Part shown: in pieces, positions 1-13,818 of the stretch
How the letters are laid out: the number at the start of each line of letters is the position of its first letter
Numbering within the stretch: the stretch's first letter is position 1
From: Paramecium octaurelia
Lineage: Eukaryota; Ciliophora; Oligohymenophorea; Peniculida; Parameciidae
Assembly: GCA_905182995.1 (NCBI GenBank)
Contig: CAJJDP010000009.1
Coordinates: 497,150-561,149 of the forward strand
Direction: 5' to 3'
DNA length: 64,000 bases
Notes under the pieces: model-generated
The model's database searches: none
Told to the model about the DNA's origin: nothing
The model's input: the letters and a program-made list of their open reading frames with translations, nothing else
Program-made: the position numbers and the translations under genes

Positions 1-1
1 T

Positions 2-235
2 CGTATCTCCAATACGAATTATCAAATGAATAGGGAGATGATTTAAAAAGCTAATGGAAATTATTTTAGTCAGCATGATGATACAAGTGGTAGCACGAAG
101 ATGTCGAAAGCACACATTTAATAACTGTTGAAAAAGAATGAAATAGAATTTAAGTAGTCTTTATTTGATCAGGAAGATAAAGAGGAAGAACTCTAATTTA
201 TATTATTATGTTAAACACTTGAAAAACTGTTGTGA
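2..235 (+). CDS. 3' end of an unrecognised gene (partial)
   Basis: This is the C-terminal 77 codons of a gene that begins before the window, read in frame 2 and closed by TGA at 233-235. The tail is polar and Ser/Gln/Glu rich, with GSTKMSKAHIQQLLKKNE in the middle and a leucine-rich end (EKLL). No domain is visible. Its stop lies 71 bp before the start of the next gene on the same strand. I call it coding because the frame stays open from the window edge and uses TAA/TAG as Gln like its neighbours. Confidence 0.55.
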
Positions 236-306
236 TTATTTAATATGAAATGATAAAATATTTCTTGTTTTTTACGCTTTAGTTTATAATAAATAATAAA
301 AAATAT

Positions 307-3300
307 ATGTACCGATAATACGATTTCACTTACTCTCCTTCAAAGTCATCGAATACCATAGACGATATGGAGCAAAGACTTAATGCTGTTATTAATGCAA
401 ATGAAAAATTGGTACTTTTTTATAACTAAGATTTTATTATAGACTTTACTGTTAAAAGAGAAAATTTAAGAGAATGATTAGTTGAAAGAAAATATTGATA
501 TTCTATATAATAATAATCAAGAATTATCAGAAATTAATATAGAACTGTGTGATTAAATCAAAAAATGCAAAAATTAGAGATGTGCCTCGCTTCATTAGAA
601 AAATCACATTGAAATGGAGAAGGAACTCTAAAAACTAAAGGAAATTATAGTTTAAAAGGATAGAGAACTAGTAAATTATTAGCATCACTTTGAAGAAGAG
701 TTGCAGTTAGAAATAACATCAAAAGACTATGTAAAAATTAAAAATAACGTATTAGATTGATAAAATCAAAGGGTTGGAGGAGCAAAATTAATAATTGATC
801 CATGAATTGGACTTGGTCACTAAAAAGTTAATAGAAAGCCAAAGAGGATCATTGACTAACCATGAGAACAATCAATTAGCATTATAATATGAATCAATAA
901 TTGAGGATTTACAATAGAAAATAGAATAGATGAATAAGTTCCTGTGTTAGAAGGGCGATGACTCATCATAAAACCATAATAAATAGTTCTTGATTCAAAT
1001 GGAATAGTTGTAAGTAGAAAAGATAACTCAATCACTTTAATTGGAAGAATAGAAGAAAAAAATCAATAAATTATTATAAGAGTTGGAAGAGAAGAATATT
1101 ATGATTGATTAATTAAAGAAAAATTATAGTCTTAATACATCCAAAAATGAGATTATGCAAAAATAAAATATGCTTTAAAATAAACAAAAATACATTAAAA
1201 TAGAAGAAAATTTATTAGAATTGAGTGATGACATAGAGACAACTATTAAGAGAAAATATATTACGTCAGGTAAGGGGTTTATGGAATAGAAGAGTCCTCG
1301 TTCTTAAATTTCAGATTAAGATTCCTATTTATATTTATATGAAAAATTATAGTAGGACATGTAAATCAAGGAAAAATAATATAATGAACTTCTTGTTAAA
1401 AAACAAATAGCAGATAACGAAATTCTAAAGCTTATGAATTTAATCAAGGATTTAGAATTCTCAAATTAAGAAAAATAACTATTAATTGAACAATATGATA
1501 ATGAAATTAAATCACATCATCGAAACATTAGGAAAAAGGAATCAGAACATAAGAAAAATATCATTAAACAATAAGATGACATATAAATTTATGAAGATAA
1601 ATTAAATGCTCTTGAGAATCTCAAGAATGAAGAACTCAAAATTTATGAATAATAAATTTCTTAAACTCAAAATTAACTGAAATAAAAAGAATTGGAACTT
1701 AAAAAATTGTAGGATTTAGTTAAAGATAAGAATAAGTTATAAAATAATTTGCAATCTCTTATTGAAGAAAAGAAAGAAATATAATCGAATTTGGAATAGA
1801 AAGATTAGAAAGAAGAAGATTTAAAAACTAAGATTATGCTGCTTTAACAGTAACTAAAAACTAAGGAGATTGAAAATAAAAATTTAAGGGATAAAGGTTA
1901 AAATTAAAATAAAATTTATGACTTAGAGAGTTAGATAATCTAATTAAAATTAGAATTGGAATAAAATCTTATTAATTCAGAAGTTTAAGCTGAAATCATT
2001 TAAAAAAATGAATAATAAATGAAAATGAAAGAATTTCATATAAACAAACTCTAAGATCAATTAAAAGATGCTAGCAACAAATAGAAAGAATTAATTACAG
2101 ATAGAGAACTTGAAAATTAGAGAAACTATTAATAAATAGATGAACAAAATGATTTATTAAGAAAATAAGAATACGAAATAAAAAGATTACAAAATTTAAT
2201 ATCTTCAAAACCCTTAGAGAAAACTTTGAACATTCAATCAGAAAATCTAGTCTTAAAAGAATAAATAGATGAATTGATTAATTAGTAAGCAAAATTAGAA
2301 TAATAAGTAATGATATTAGAAACATAATTGAAAGGAAAGGATCAAGAAATAATTATTACAAGCTAAAAACAAATCTTATCAAATGCAGAATTATAGACAA
2401 ATATGAGAAAGTAAGAGGCTGATTTAAATGGTAAACTTATAGAAAAGGAATAGATTATTCAAGGACTATTAAAATAAACATAATAATTAAAACAAGAAAA
2501 TGAATAATTGAATTAGAAAATAAGTACTTCATCTCATACGATATCAAATCTAGAATTTAAATATGCTTAATTAGTGTAAAAGGAATAATAACAATTGGAA
2601 TCTCATAGACAGGAAATATAAAAGAAAATTGAATAAATTCCACTAAGTGATGATGGTACTACTTTAAGTGAGTTAAATTCTTATCGCATGGATGAGCTAA
2701 AATCTTTTGCAACTTAGTTGGAATCATAAAATAAATAAGATTTAATCTAATAAATTTTAGATTAAAAAATTGAATTAATTTAGAAAAATGATTAGTTCAA
2801 CAATTAGGTTCAAACAATTGAAGAGTAAAAATAATTGATCAAAGCAAATGAAGAAGAAATTGAAAATCTCGGTGATCTCCTAGAAGCAACAGAGAAACAA
2901 TTAGCTGAATTAAAGACTTCTAAACAATAGATGGAATCTCTTGAAAATTAATTGAAAGTTAAAGAATAAAGTCTCAAAAAAGTATAGGAAGAAAATAAGG
3001 AATTGTAATAATAGAAATAATTAGTTGTTTAATAGAAAAAATAAAATGAAACTTAATAATAAGAGTCCAAAAAATTATAGGACACTATTATCAATTAAGA
3101 GTAACTAATGAAAGTGAAGGATGAGAATCTGAAAAAGTTGTAAGACTAACTTAGAGAAATTAACAAGAAAAATGAATAGTTTTCAAGAGATTTGAATTAG
3201 AATAAAGCCTTGAAGGATGAAGTTGAAAAGCTAAAGACTGCTCTGAATTAGAAGGAAGAAGAACAGAAGAATTTATAGAATTAAATTGGCAATCAAAAGA

Positions 3301-4142
3301 AACAAGAAGAACAAATCAAAAAACTATAATAATAAATTGAAAGAGAAACAAAAACTAAAAAAGAAGAAATCGAAAAATTATAGAACGAACTTAATTAATC
3401 AAATTAAGAGTTGAAGCAAGCATAATAATTAAATTAGAATTATAAGAAATTAGAGGATTAAGTGAAAAAGCTTCAATAACAAATAGATTCGTAATCTGAA
3501 AAAAGCAAGAAGCAGCAATAAGATTCGGAAAAGAAAGAGTAGGATTTAAAAAAGCAATTAAAAGAGACCAATGAATAGTTATCAGAATGGGAATAAAACG
3601 ACCTTTCCAAGGATTAACAAATAGAAAAGCTTAATAAATAAATAGAGGAATTTAAGAAGAAAGATACAATTTTATAAAAATAAGGAAAAATTGTAAAGGA
3701 GCTTTAAGAATAGTTAAAATAATCAGAAAAAGTTAATATTGAATTGTAAAAGGAAAAAGAGAATAAGGAGGCTGAAATAAATTGTTAAAAAGAAAACTTG
3801 GAGTAAGAAATTAAAGATTTAAAGGAACAGATAACAAAGTTATAAAAACTGAATGGTGAACTCTTTATTTATGAGAATATCATATAAGTGGATGTACGTA
3901 AGATGTAAGAACTTTAGAAAAAGATTGAATGCTTAGAAAATTGCTATTCATAATAAGGTTCAAAATAAAATATCGAGACAAAAAGCTAAGGAGTGACTCC
4001 AAGAAAATAAACTAGAGGAAATTCTGCTATGAGATAAACCGAGGATCAAATTTCATAAATGTCCTTTGAATAATTGTAGTTGCATGCTAAAAAATTAGAG
4101 TCAATTATAAAGGAAGCAGGATTAAGTAATAAAATAAACTGA
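307..4142 (+). CDS. Large coiled-coil protein, 1259 aa
   Basis: The model has two introns, 412-442 (31 nt) and 731-755 (25 nt), and stays open for 1259 codons to TGA 4140-4142. After a short polar head (YDFTYSPSKSSNTIDD) almost the whole protein is heptad-like sequence rich in Glu, Lys, Gln and Leu, so it should form a very long parallel or antiparallel coiled coil. No catalytic motif or membrane segment is seen. Such proteins in ciliates are often basal-body, cortical or tethering factors, but that is inference. The second intron holds an in-frame TGA that would otherwise stop translation. The gene converges on the SMP gene, with 41 bp between the two stops. Confidence 0.88.
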
Positions 4143-4183
4143 TATCTATATATACATATATTTAATAAGTATGACTCCATTAT

Positions 4184-7035
4184 TCAATTTTTCATTTTAT
4201 CAACGAATTATTTAATTTTGTCAAGGGCACTCTAGGGTATTTCTGCTTCAAATTCAGCTAATGGGACTGTGATCGTTTCTCTATTTGGATAGGTTAACAT
4301 CTTGATTTTGTAAATAAGAAATTCTTTTATTATGTCATTAGCAACAGAAATATTATATTTGGATATTGTAGGTTCAATGCTGATATTCATAGAGGGTTCT
4401 CCGACAAATGAAACCCAGCTACGGCCAATAAAATTTGGTGTATAGCACAACCTCAATCGTCCATTCAAAGATGTTATTTTGACTTTAATATTAACAGGTA
4501 AATGCTTTTTAGCCCAACTAATAGTAACAAAGGTTTCTAACTCCATATAGAAGAAACCTCTAAATGATAGTTCTAAATCAAATATACAAGAATCGGTGTT
4601 TTTTTGTGGAATAAATTGCAAGACTTCTGGGGGTTCTCCTCCTATGTCTATAAATGTGACATATATCTCATCTAATTAGGAAGGTCTCTTCTTATTCAAA
4701 GATCTGTATAATTCTGTCATAAATTTCTATCTAAAATAGATAGATTTAGTCCATTATAGAAATAGCACTCTTATTAATTATTTTAGTACAAATGTCTCCT
4801 TCAATGAATTCACTGTATCATTAGGTTACTTAGTAATTTAGCTATTGGATCTAGAACTAGTTTTTGGAATGGTAGTCGTATTATTATTGAGTAAACCTGA
4901 AGTTTGATTGATTTAGATGTCTTTTGGAATGAATGATATGTTAGCCTGATTATCTAGTAAACTTTTGACTATTTAATCTTATGATTAATACATTTGGTCA
5001 ACTAAGATAATTATAGATAATTATTACATTCATCAATCATTCTCATTGTATGATTAACTACACACTTTGAAAGAGTGGCAAAAGATAAAATAAATTGGAA
5101 TTTAGTTTTGGAAATTATTTCAAAATGTTAATCAATATAGTGTTTATATTTATTTTCATATTGGCTTAGTTTTCTTTTGAGTTGTTCTGCTTCCTATTGA
5201 TATTAACAATAATTCTATTTAAATTATTATTTCATCCTTTGATAATCTGTGAATCCATCCACTTTAATAGGATTAAATTTTTCTGAATCTTTCAGAATGC
5301 AATTGAATAAATAGGTAATATTATTGATCCTCTCTTTAACAGACACTTAAGTTTCTTTGTATTCTTTATAGAGTTTAGTTCTATCTTCAACAAAATTATT
5401 GGTAATCTATTTAATCTGAGTCATAAGATTTAAATAAAATGATTTATCCTTAGGAAAGCTTTTTGTAAATAAATCAGTTATCCAAATATCTTTCAGTTAA
5501 ACTAATTGTACTTTTATATCATCCAATGTTATTTTCTTAATAACTTCTCCTATTTCAACAAAAAAGTCTAAGCATTCTCCATCATACTTTTCAAATTAAT
5601 GAATTTAATCCTCATAAAATTTAAACTTTTTTATGAATTCTTAGAGTTCTTCCTTCTCATTTCTCATTAATCTAGGAGGATCTGTTTCATCCAATGATAC
5701 AGTGCGTGATTGTCTATATAATATTTACGTTGGAGCATTTGTTTAACTCTAACTCAAATGCGAATCAGTTTAAGTATGTTATAATTTTAGTATACTTTTA
5801 AATGATTTCAAATATTGTTCATAATTATCATAATGGGTTTGTAAAAGCGATCGAATGACTGTCTGATACATTACAATAAATTATCTATCCCAATTATCTT
5901 TAAACTCATTTAATTGCTAATTTGTTTTGGCTATTGCAACTTATAATTCTTTAAGTTCATACTTTGAACTCTGTAACTTATGTTAAATAGTTGATAGTTA
6001 TTAGGTTGATAGTTTTATTGACATTTCCATTTTAATCAGTTTTTCTGGGTTTGTTTTATTTTTTTTTAATTCCCTATATTGGTTATTATTAGATTCTAGA
6101 TCTTTTTCAAGTAATTGCTTTTATCCTTCATAATTTTAGTTTTTACGAAATACTTCATCATACTAGGATTGGGTTTGGTTTTTTAATTTCTTGATATTCT
6201 TGTATTCATCAAGATACGTTTTTTAAATAGATTGGATTTGAGGTTGTGCTACTTTGAGAATTTAATATCTTTGTTGTTAGAAGATGTAATTGAGTTGTTT
6301 AATTTACTATTTGATAGTATTCCAATGAGGTACTATGATGTTTCTGCCTTGAATTTATATGATGGAATTGAGCAACAATTATTATTCATTATTCAATTCT
6401 TAAAACAAGATTTTGTGTTATTAAGATGAATCAATTTGATCTAAAATTGATAAGGATTCTTTTTTGGCTAATTTACTTAATAGAGAAGCCTAATTCTGCA
6501 ATTCAAAACTCTTTTCTAGATTTGAATAATATGTTAAAAGAGAATCTGTTAAATTAGTCACACATTGATATTTTTGGAGCAATCCTTTTCTGTCCAATTT
6601 GATGAGAGGTAGTTTCTGGGAACCGAAATAGTTCTTGATTTAATTAAGATAGAGATCTGCTTACTGGTGTATACGACTCTTCTATGCGGCAGGCAGATCA
6701 TCAGTCTAATCAACTTATTCAATGATATCGACTTGGCTTGGCTCATAAGCACTAAGTGATAGTGAGGAATCATTTAGTTTATCAGAATCATCAGGTATAT
6801 ATGATTGAAAATTAGTAGAATGATTTATCATAGAAGCTATTTATTTGAATCCTATTGTCAATTTAGAGTTGTTAATTCTTTTCAACATGCGATAACGTAA
6901 TATCCAAATGAAAACGAGGATTTCAATGTAAATAGTATACAACGTACCATATAAAAAATAAGTGTAATTGCTATGGTCTAAAAGAGGAATTAAGAAGGCA
7001 ATTGATATTATCAATAATGCAGTAATTAATTTCAT
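4184..7035 (-). CDS. Membrane-anchored SMP-domain lipid-transfer protein, 941 aa
   Basis: Two exons (7035-5028 and 5001-4184) are joined over a 26-nt intron. The N-terminus carries two hydrophobic segments (residues about 3-19 and 27-46). A long coiled-coil middle follows, then a Ser/Asn/Thr-rich linker. The last 210 or so residues look like an SMP (TULIP) domain of the TEX2/Nvj2 kind: EIYVTFIDIGGEPPEV, then DLELSFRGFFYMELET, then GRSWVSFVGEP. SMP proteins move lipids at ER contact sites, so I infer an ER-anchored contact-site protein. The family call rests on pattern, not a search. Its start codon is only 10 bp from the divergent next gene, so its true start deserves checking. Confidence 0.8.
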
Positions 7036-7045
7036 TATTTTATAT
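7036..7045. promoter_or_regulatory. Ten-base gap between divergent start codons
   Basis: The ATG of the SMP gene (minus, 7033-7035) and the ATG of the coiled-coil gene (plus, 7046-7048) are separated by ten A/T bases. Any core promoter for either gene must overlap the coding sequence of the other unless one start lies further downstream. Confidence 0.5.
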
Positions 7046-8784
7046 ATGTCAATTAAATAAAAACTATATTAAACTTGGCATAGATTCTTATAAACAAATT
7101 TCAATAGTTATTTAAGAAGTGCACCTACGCCAGGGAAATAAAGGTTGTACAAGCATGTTGATATATAAAATGAATTCGATAAGTATGAAAAAGAGAGAAG
7201 AAAGTAGAGATTGCAATTGATTGAATATAAGAATAAATTGAAGAAAAGAGTATTGGAAAAGGAAATTGCATTGATAAAATAATTCGAATCAAGTTAAATT
7301 GATTTTGTATCTACTAATGCTTCACTTGAAAATAATAATATTAGTAAAGATGTCGCAATGGATGAATAAAGAAGACAATCCCTTCTTAAAGAATTAGAGG
7401 AAATCAATAATTAATTGACATAAATTGATAAAGAGAAAGAAGAATTAAAGATTTTAGAGAATGATATTGCAGTTTTAGAACCTAATATGGTAATTTTAAG
7501 AGGAATTGAGAAGAAAACTGTATTAACCATGATTAATTATATTGAATTTCAACATAGACATGTTTCAGGTTTGGTATTGAATCCTGAAACAATGAAAAAT
7601 ATAGAGACTGTTCATTATCATGTTATGAATAATCTACCAATTCAAAGAGAGAAACTCTATGAAGTTGTTCCAGAATTATTTTAGGAAGAAATTGGAGAAT
7701 TGGATGAACATAAATAACGATTAATTTAAGAGAATAGACCCACTTTAGATGTATAGGAAACTAGTGTAATCTAAATTATTGAAAAGAGTAGAATACCTGC
7801 ATCAGATGATCCCATCGTCACTTTATTGAATGAATAAAGAGAAATGATGATGTTTGTTTATAATAAATGTGTCATTTTTTGTAATAAGTATGATGATTGG
7901 ATAGAAATGGTAAATATAAGATTAAGTCTATTAGAAATTGAAATAAGGGTTTCCAGATATTGATGCCATTATTGAGAATTTGTTATTGAGAAAAGATTTG
8001 AGTGGAATTGATCTTGAGGTATATGAAGGATATAAAGAATTAGAAAAAATAAATGATGACTATCATAATCTGTTAGAATTGAATAAAATTAAAATTAGGA
8101 AAGAATAAAACAAATTAGAAATGCCTCCTTTTGTTGAATCTCATGAATTATTAAGAAGGGTGTGGACAGAAAAATGGGAAGCTCATGTAAAGAATTCTCT
8201 CGATTTCTCCTAATCCATCTTAATTCCTCATAACACTTATGAATCTAAATTAGATAAAGTGTTGGCAGATTACAAAAAGTAAGATATCCAAGAGTTGATT
8301 GAATAATGTATCATTATTATTTAAATAATATAGCTAATCAAGCTCTAAAAGAGAAATTAGGAGGTGATTAGCCAGTTCAATATTATGATAGAAAAGAAAA
8401 GGATTTAAATTTAGTCAAATAAATACAAATTCTTGGAGATGTTATGCATTAGATTCCATCTCATGAAGAAGAACTAAAAGAATTACAAAAAAAAGCTGAG
8501 TAGTTTGATAAATTATAAATTGATGATAAAACCTAGATATATAAAAGTGAAGAAGGCAGAATTTTATTAACAGAACTTCCTAAAGTATTACATTTAAATA
8601 ATAAAGATCCAAAATAAGTAATTGTTATTAATAATCTTATTAGTATAATTTATTGTTTTGGGCTGAACACTTCAATATTGAGCCTTAAAAATTGAGAAAT
8701 ATCTTCAACTTTATACATTACCCAATCCTAGATTAATAAAACAAGGAAGAGAAGTCAAAGATATTAAAATTTATATATTAATGA
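7046..8784 (+). CDS. Unrecognised coiled-coil protein, 553 aa
   Basis: Four exons are separated by introns 7910-7934, 8308-8333 and 8618-8643 (25-26 nt, GTA...TAG). Removing them gives 553 codons to TGA 8782-8784. The protein is charged and helical, with clear coiled coils around residues 45-80 and 105-150 (KELEEINNQLTQIDKEKEEL). It also has a more globular, hydrophobic section from about 155 to 330. No known domain, signal peptide or membrane segment is apparent. It shares a ten-base start region with the SMP gene and converges on the MAP kinase gene. Confidence 0.85.
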
Positions 8785-8874
8785 ATAAGACAATAATAAA
8801 TTCAACGTTTATATTTTGAAATTTCCCTTAAAAACAACTCTCTCAATCTTGGAATTTGCAACTCTCCTTCTTAT

Positions 8875-10254
<1,380 letters not shown>

Positions 10255-10419
10255 AGGAATAATGTAATCTAATAACTTAAATTAAAGTTTTATATAATTG
10301 ATTATACTTAATTATTTATTATATTTTTTTTATCTATGATCTTTAATCACTATGCCAAATAAGAAACTGTTGACTTGGTTATTATTTTATTTTTATTTAA
10401 TCAATTAAAGTAATTTATA

Positions 10420-12762
10420 ATGTTAAGTGAACAATAAATTTTATAAATAGTCTTAGCTGCTGATGGCATAGTACTACACTTTCAATTTTACATCACTAAC
10501 GAGAAATTATATTTAATTTTAGGGTTATCCTCAGTAGTTTTCCACGCCATAATATTTCTAATCGAACAGATGATAAGAAAATAGCTATTGAAGATGTTTC
10601 TTAATGTACTTAAATTAGCATAAATATTTATTGTTTCCTAAATGTTGTATGAATCTTGGATGATATACGCAGGAATTTAAATAGTTTGCATACTTAAATT
10701 TAACTAAAAACTAACAAGATTAATCATATTCACATTATTTTGTATTCATTCAACATTCCTGACTTTTGACGATATGAATTATTTGGCTACTGGAATCGTG
10801 AGAAATTGCCTATGTTACATTTTGCTTCTAAGTTTATTTAAAAGACAATCTTACACAACTGATTAAATGGAAGGGATCTTCAAGTAATTAAGTTCTGATA
10901 TTTTGATCATTCTGGATGATAATTTTATACCAGAAAACGAGTAAGAGAATTTTCAAAGCATCATGAATGATTATATTCTAAGGAGTTCTGATGAAAAAAG
11001 TGACCGTATTATTACAAACAGGGAGTAAATTACCGTTGGTATTCAGCCAAAATTAATAGATGAAAGAAATACTTTTCAATTCAAAGAAATTTTCAATCAC
11101 CTAAAAACTACATTAAATAATTGGTCAGATCAATCCTATGAAACACAATCCAGTCATATTATAGCGGTTAAGAAAGTATTCATTAACGAGAGCATCATTT
11201 AGACCAATCATTTTAAGTGTTTAGCAATGTAATAAGATTACTTTTTCATTCTTTAAAAAAAGGTCAAACCCAACTTTACAAGATTAGAGCCTTAAGTAGA
11301 CAATGCTAAAGAAAACTTGAAAATTCTAAGCAAAGTATCACATGATATGAGAACTCCTCTGAATGCAATTATCAACATGTAGTTATGTTTAAAGGATTAA
11401 ATAGACAAAGCTCTTTCTGAGAGATATTTAAAACCATCCCTTAATTCTTGTAGATTACTATTGAATTTGGTTAATGACATATTAGATTAAGCTCAACTTC
11501 AAAATAGGAAAATTCGATTGGTATTCAAAAAGTTTAATTTGAAAAAGCTTATCGATAAAACAATATCGATATTTGACATTTAGAAAGAGAAAAAAGAATT
11601 AACCATTATATTAAAATATGAGAACGATGTACCCCAGTTTATAAATAGTGACAAAAATAGAATTAGATAAATCATTATGAATCTGTTAAGCAATGCTGTT
11701 AAATATTCAATGGCAAAAGGACAAATAGTAATTACCTGTGAGTATATGAAGAAAACCTAAAACTTTAAAATCTTAGTAAGTGACACTGGCTTAGGTATAA
11801 AGCCTGAGAATTTGGATAAGCTTTTTTAGGAATTTGCAAGAGTTGAGGACTAACAAAATCAGGAGAAAAATCCAAATGGAATAGGGTTAGGATTGTTAAT
11901 AAGTAACGAATTATCAAAACTATTATCTTCTAATAATCAAGGGATCTCTGTGAAATCTTAATATGAGAAAGGAGCTACATTTTCTTTTCAAGTTTTAAAT
12001 CAAAAGGCTCCTGATGAGGATCTCTCTGATTCCCTAGCTTCAGATGGTGCTGCTGTTTAAGATGTGAGTCACTTACCTGTGTCACATTTTATCTAGTAAT
12101 AAAGTTGCAGTTTGAAATCTAAAGAGTTTGTCATGCCAATCATTAAGCAACCATCAAATGACAGTTATTCAGGCATTCCTACTAATAATAATTAATCAAT
12201 TAAGAAGTACAACTTGAGAGTGAATTCATCAAATTTATTATCTTCAAATCGATTACTCCCATTTAATGTGGAATGTGAGAAATCTTACCAAAGAAAGTCC
12301 ACCACTCAATCAAATTAAATTATTGAATAAACAAATAGTTGGTTGGATTAAACTTCTAAATAGCCTCCAGTGTTGATTGTAGATGATAATGAATTCAACA
12401 TTATTGTTTTGTAATACATATTGGAATAGTTGTATTTAACTTGCGATTCTGCTATTTCAGGGTTGGTAGCATTAAAAAAATGCAAGGAACGAGCTTTGAG
12501 TCAATATAAACTGATATTTTTGGATATTGAGATGCCTGAAATGGATGGATTGGAGACAGCCATGAAACTCTTGTAGTTTGATTCCAGCCTTATGATAATA
12601 GCTTGTACTGGGAATCGATAAACATAAGAATAATTGGAGAGCTTCAAGTAAGTGGGAATGTTCGGAGCTATAGAGAAGCCGGTCACAAAAGCTAATTTGA
12701 AAGAGTTACTCCTTAATATAAATGTCTAAAGAAATGAACCATAATTTACTCATTACTTTTGA
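10420..12762 (+). CDS. Hybrid sensor histidine kinase with receiver domain, 780 aa
   Basis: A single exon with no introns. Residues 1-150 or so hold several hydrophobic helices, then a linker. The H-box SHDMRTPLNAI puts the phospho-accepting histidine at H308. The N-box (MNLLSNAVKYS), the G1 box (DTGLGI, D455) and the G2 region (NGIGLGLLISNEL) form the ATP-binding domain. After a Ser/Asn-rich spacer a receiver domain begins at VLIVDDNE (D655), with the aspartate for phosphotransfer at D702 (FLDIEMPEMDG) and the conserved lysine K753 (EKPV). All residues needed for a working phosphorelay are present. The stimulus is unknown. It converges on the CCCH gene, stops 28 bp apart. Confidence 0.93.
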
Positions 12763-12790
12763 TAATTAGTCATTTTATAATAACAGTTAT

Positions 12791-13396
12791 TCATAAATAC
12801 AAATTATAATCAAAGTTTATAAGGCAAACCTTTACTGCGTTTTTAATTTTTAATAAGTCTAGGAATATAGAACAATCCTCTTACTTCTGCTTAAAAAATA
12901 TGTTTCCCATATTATTTAGGAGATTTTAGTAGGGTATACAAGGAAGTTGGTTTCCTTTTTTTTCAGGATGTTTAAATTAGCATCTTTCCCCATAACAACA
13001 ATAACTTGATTAGACTCAATGTTTTACCCACTAGTGATATAATTCTTGCAAATCTAAGTCTTGTAATTGTGAGGCACATGTACTTTCTATCTTATTTCAT
13101 GTTTGCCATGAGCGAATGCACACTATTTATATATTTTTCTATATACTTATTATCCATAAGGACAATAATCTTCTATTGCCCAATATTTACAGATCTAAAA
13201 TTATCGCAATTGTTATTACTTCTGTCTTGACTTTAACAATAAATGAGATTTTATTTTTGCTCTTATTTTCGATTTTTTCTTTATTTTCACATTCTTCCTA
13301 ATCGCTATTTAAAGTTAGATCAAAATTATACCAACTCAAGCCAGATGAGAGGTTTTCATTCTCATCCTAAGTTGAAATACAACAGCACTATTGCAT
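12791..13396 (-). CDS. Tandem CCCH zinc-finger protein, 177 aa
   Basis: Four exons (13396-13220, 13194-13147, 13122-13028, 13004-12791). Joined, they give two TIS11-type fingers. Finger 1 runs KTEICKYWAIEDYC then PYGQQCAFAH; finger 2 runs YKTQICKNYITSGYC then CYGERCQFKH. Both are C-x8-C-x5-C-x3-H, and the basic linker (GKHEIRQK) between them is also typical. The family binds AU-rich elements in mRNA 3' ends and controls decay. The introns cut inside or beside the fingers: 13195-13219 (25 nt), 13123-13146 (24 nt) and 13005-13027 (23 nt, ending AAG). The pieces are too short to be seen as separate reading frames, which hides the gene. The start at Met 13396 is the first in frame before the acidic N-terminus. 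Confidence 0.88.
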
Positions 13397-13818
13397 TTTG
13401 TATAGTAATATCTTAAAAATAATATTATTAAGCTTATGTTTAATTAATTAGATATAAACTAAGGGCCATTCACACGTCAATTCATAGAGAATGTACATGT
13501 CAGTATATTTTTTTGATAGAAAGGGTTCCACCTAATGTTAAAATGGTGCAAAAGGTGTTTAATAATGAATTTCCATATATAATAGAGATTTTCATTATAA
13601 TAATTCATTTGTATTAGTTTTTTTATTTTTAAATTAGAGAAGATCCACAATATACATTATTCAAAATTTAATTACAATCTGAAGGGGGTTCTGATTAAGA
13701 GTTTTATTTCCATTTCAGAATTTTTGAATAATTTGTAAATAGTTGATATTTTATAAATATTTGGTGTTTAACTTATATTAAAATAAAAACGGGTTTAAAA
13801 TCGGTTTTAATTATTTTT
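13397..13818. other. Divergent intergenic region, 422 bp
   Basis: This A/T-rich spacer lies between the starts of the CCCH gene (minus) and the secreted protein gene (plus). I see no reading frame or RNA gene in it. It must hold the promoters of both. Confidence 0.6.

Noticed and set aside
13006-13301. Two overlapping plus-strand frames
   Set aside because: They are antisense to the CCCH zinc-finger exons and carry no motif.
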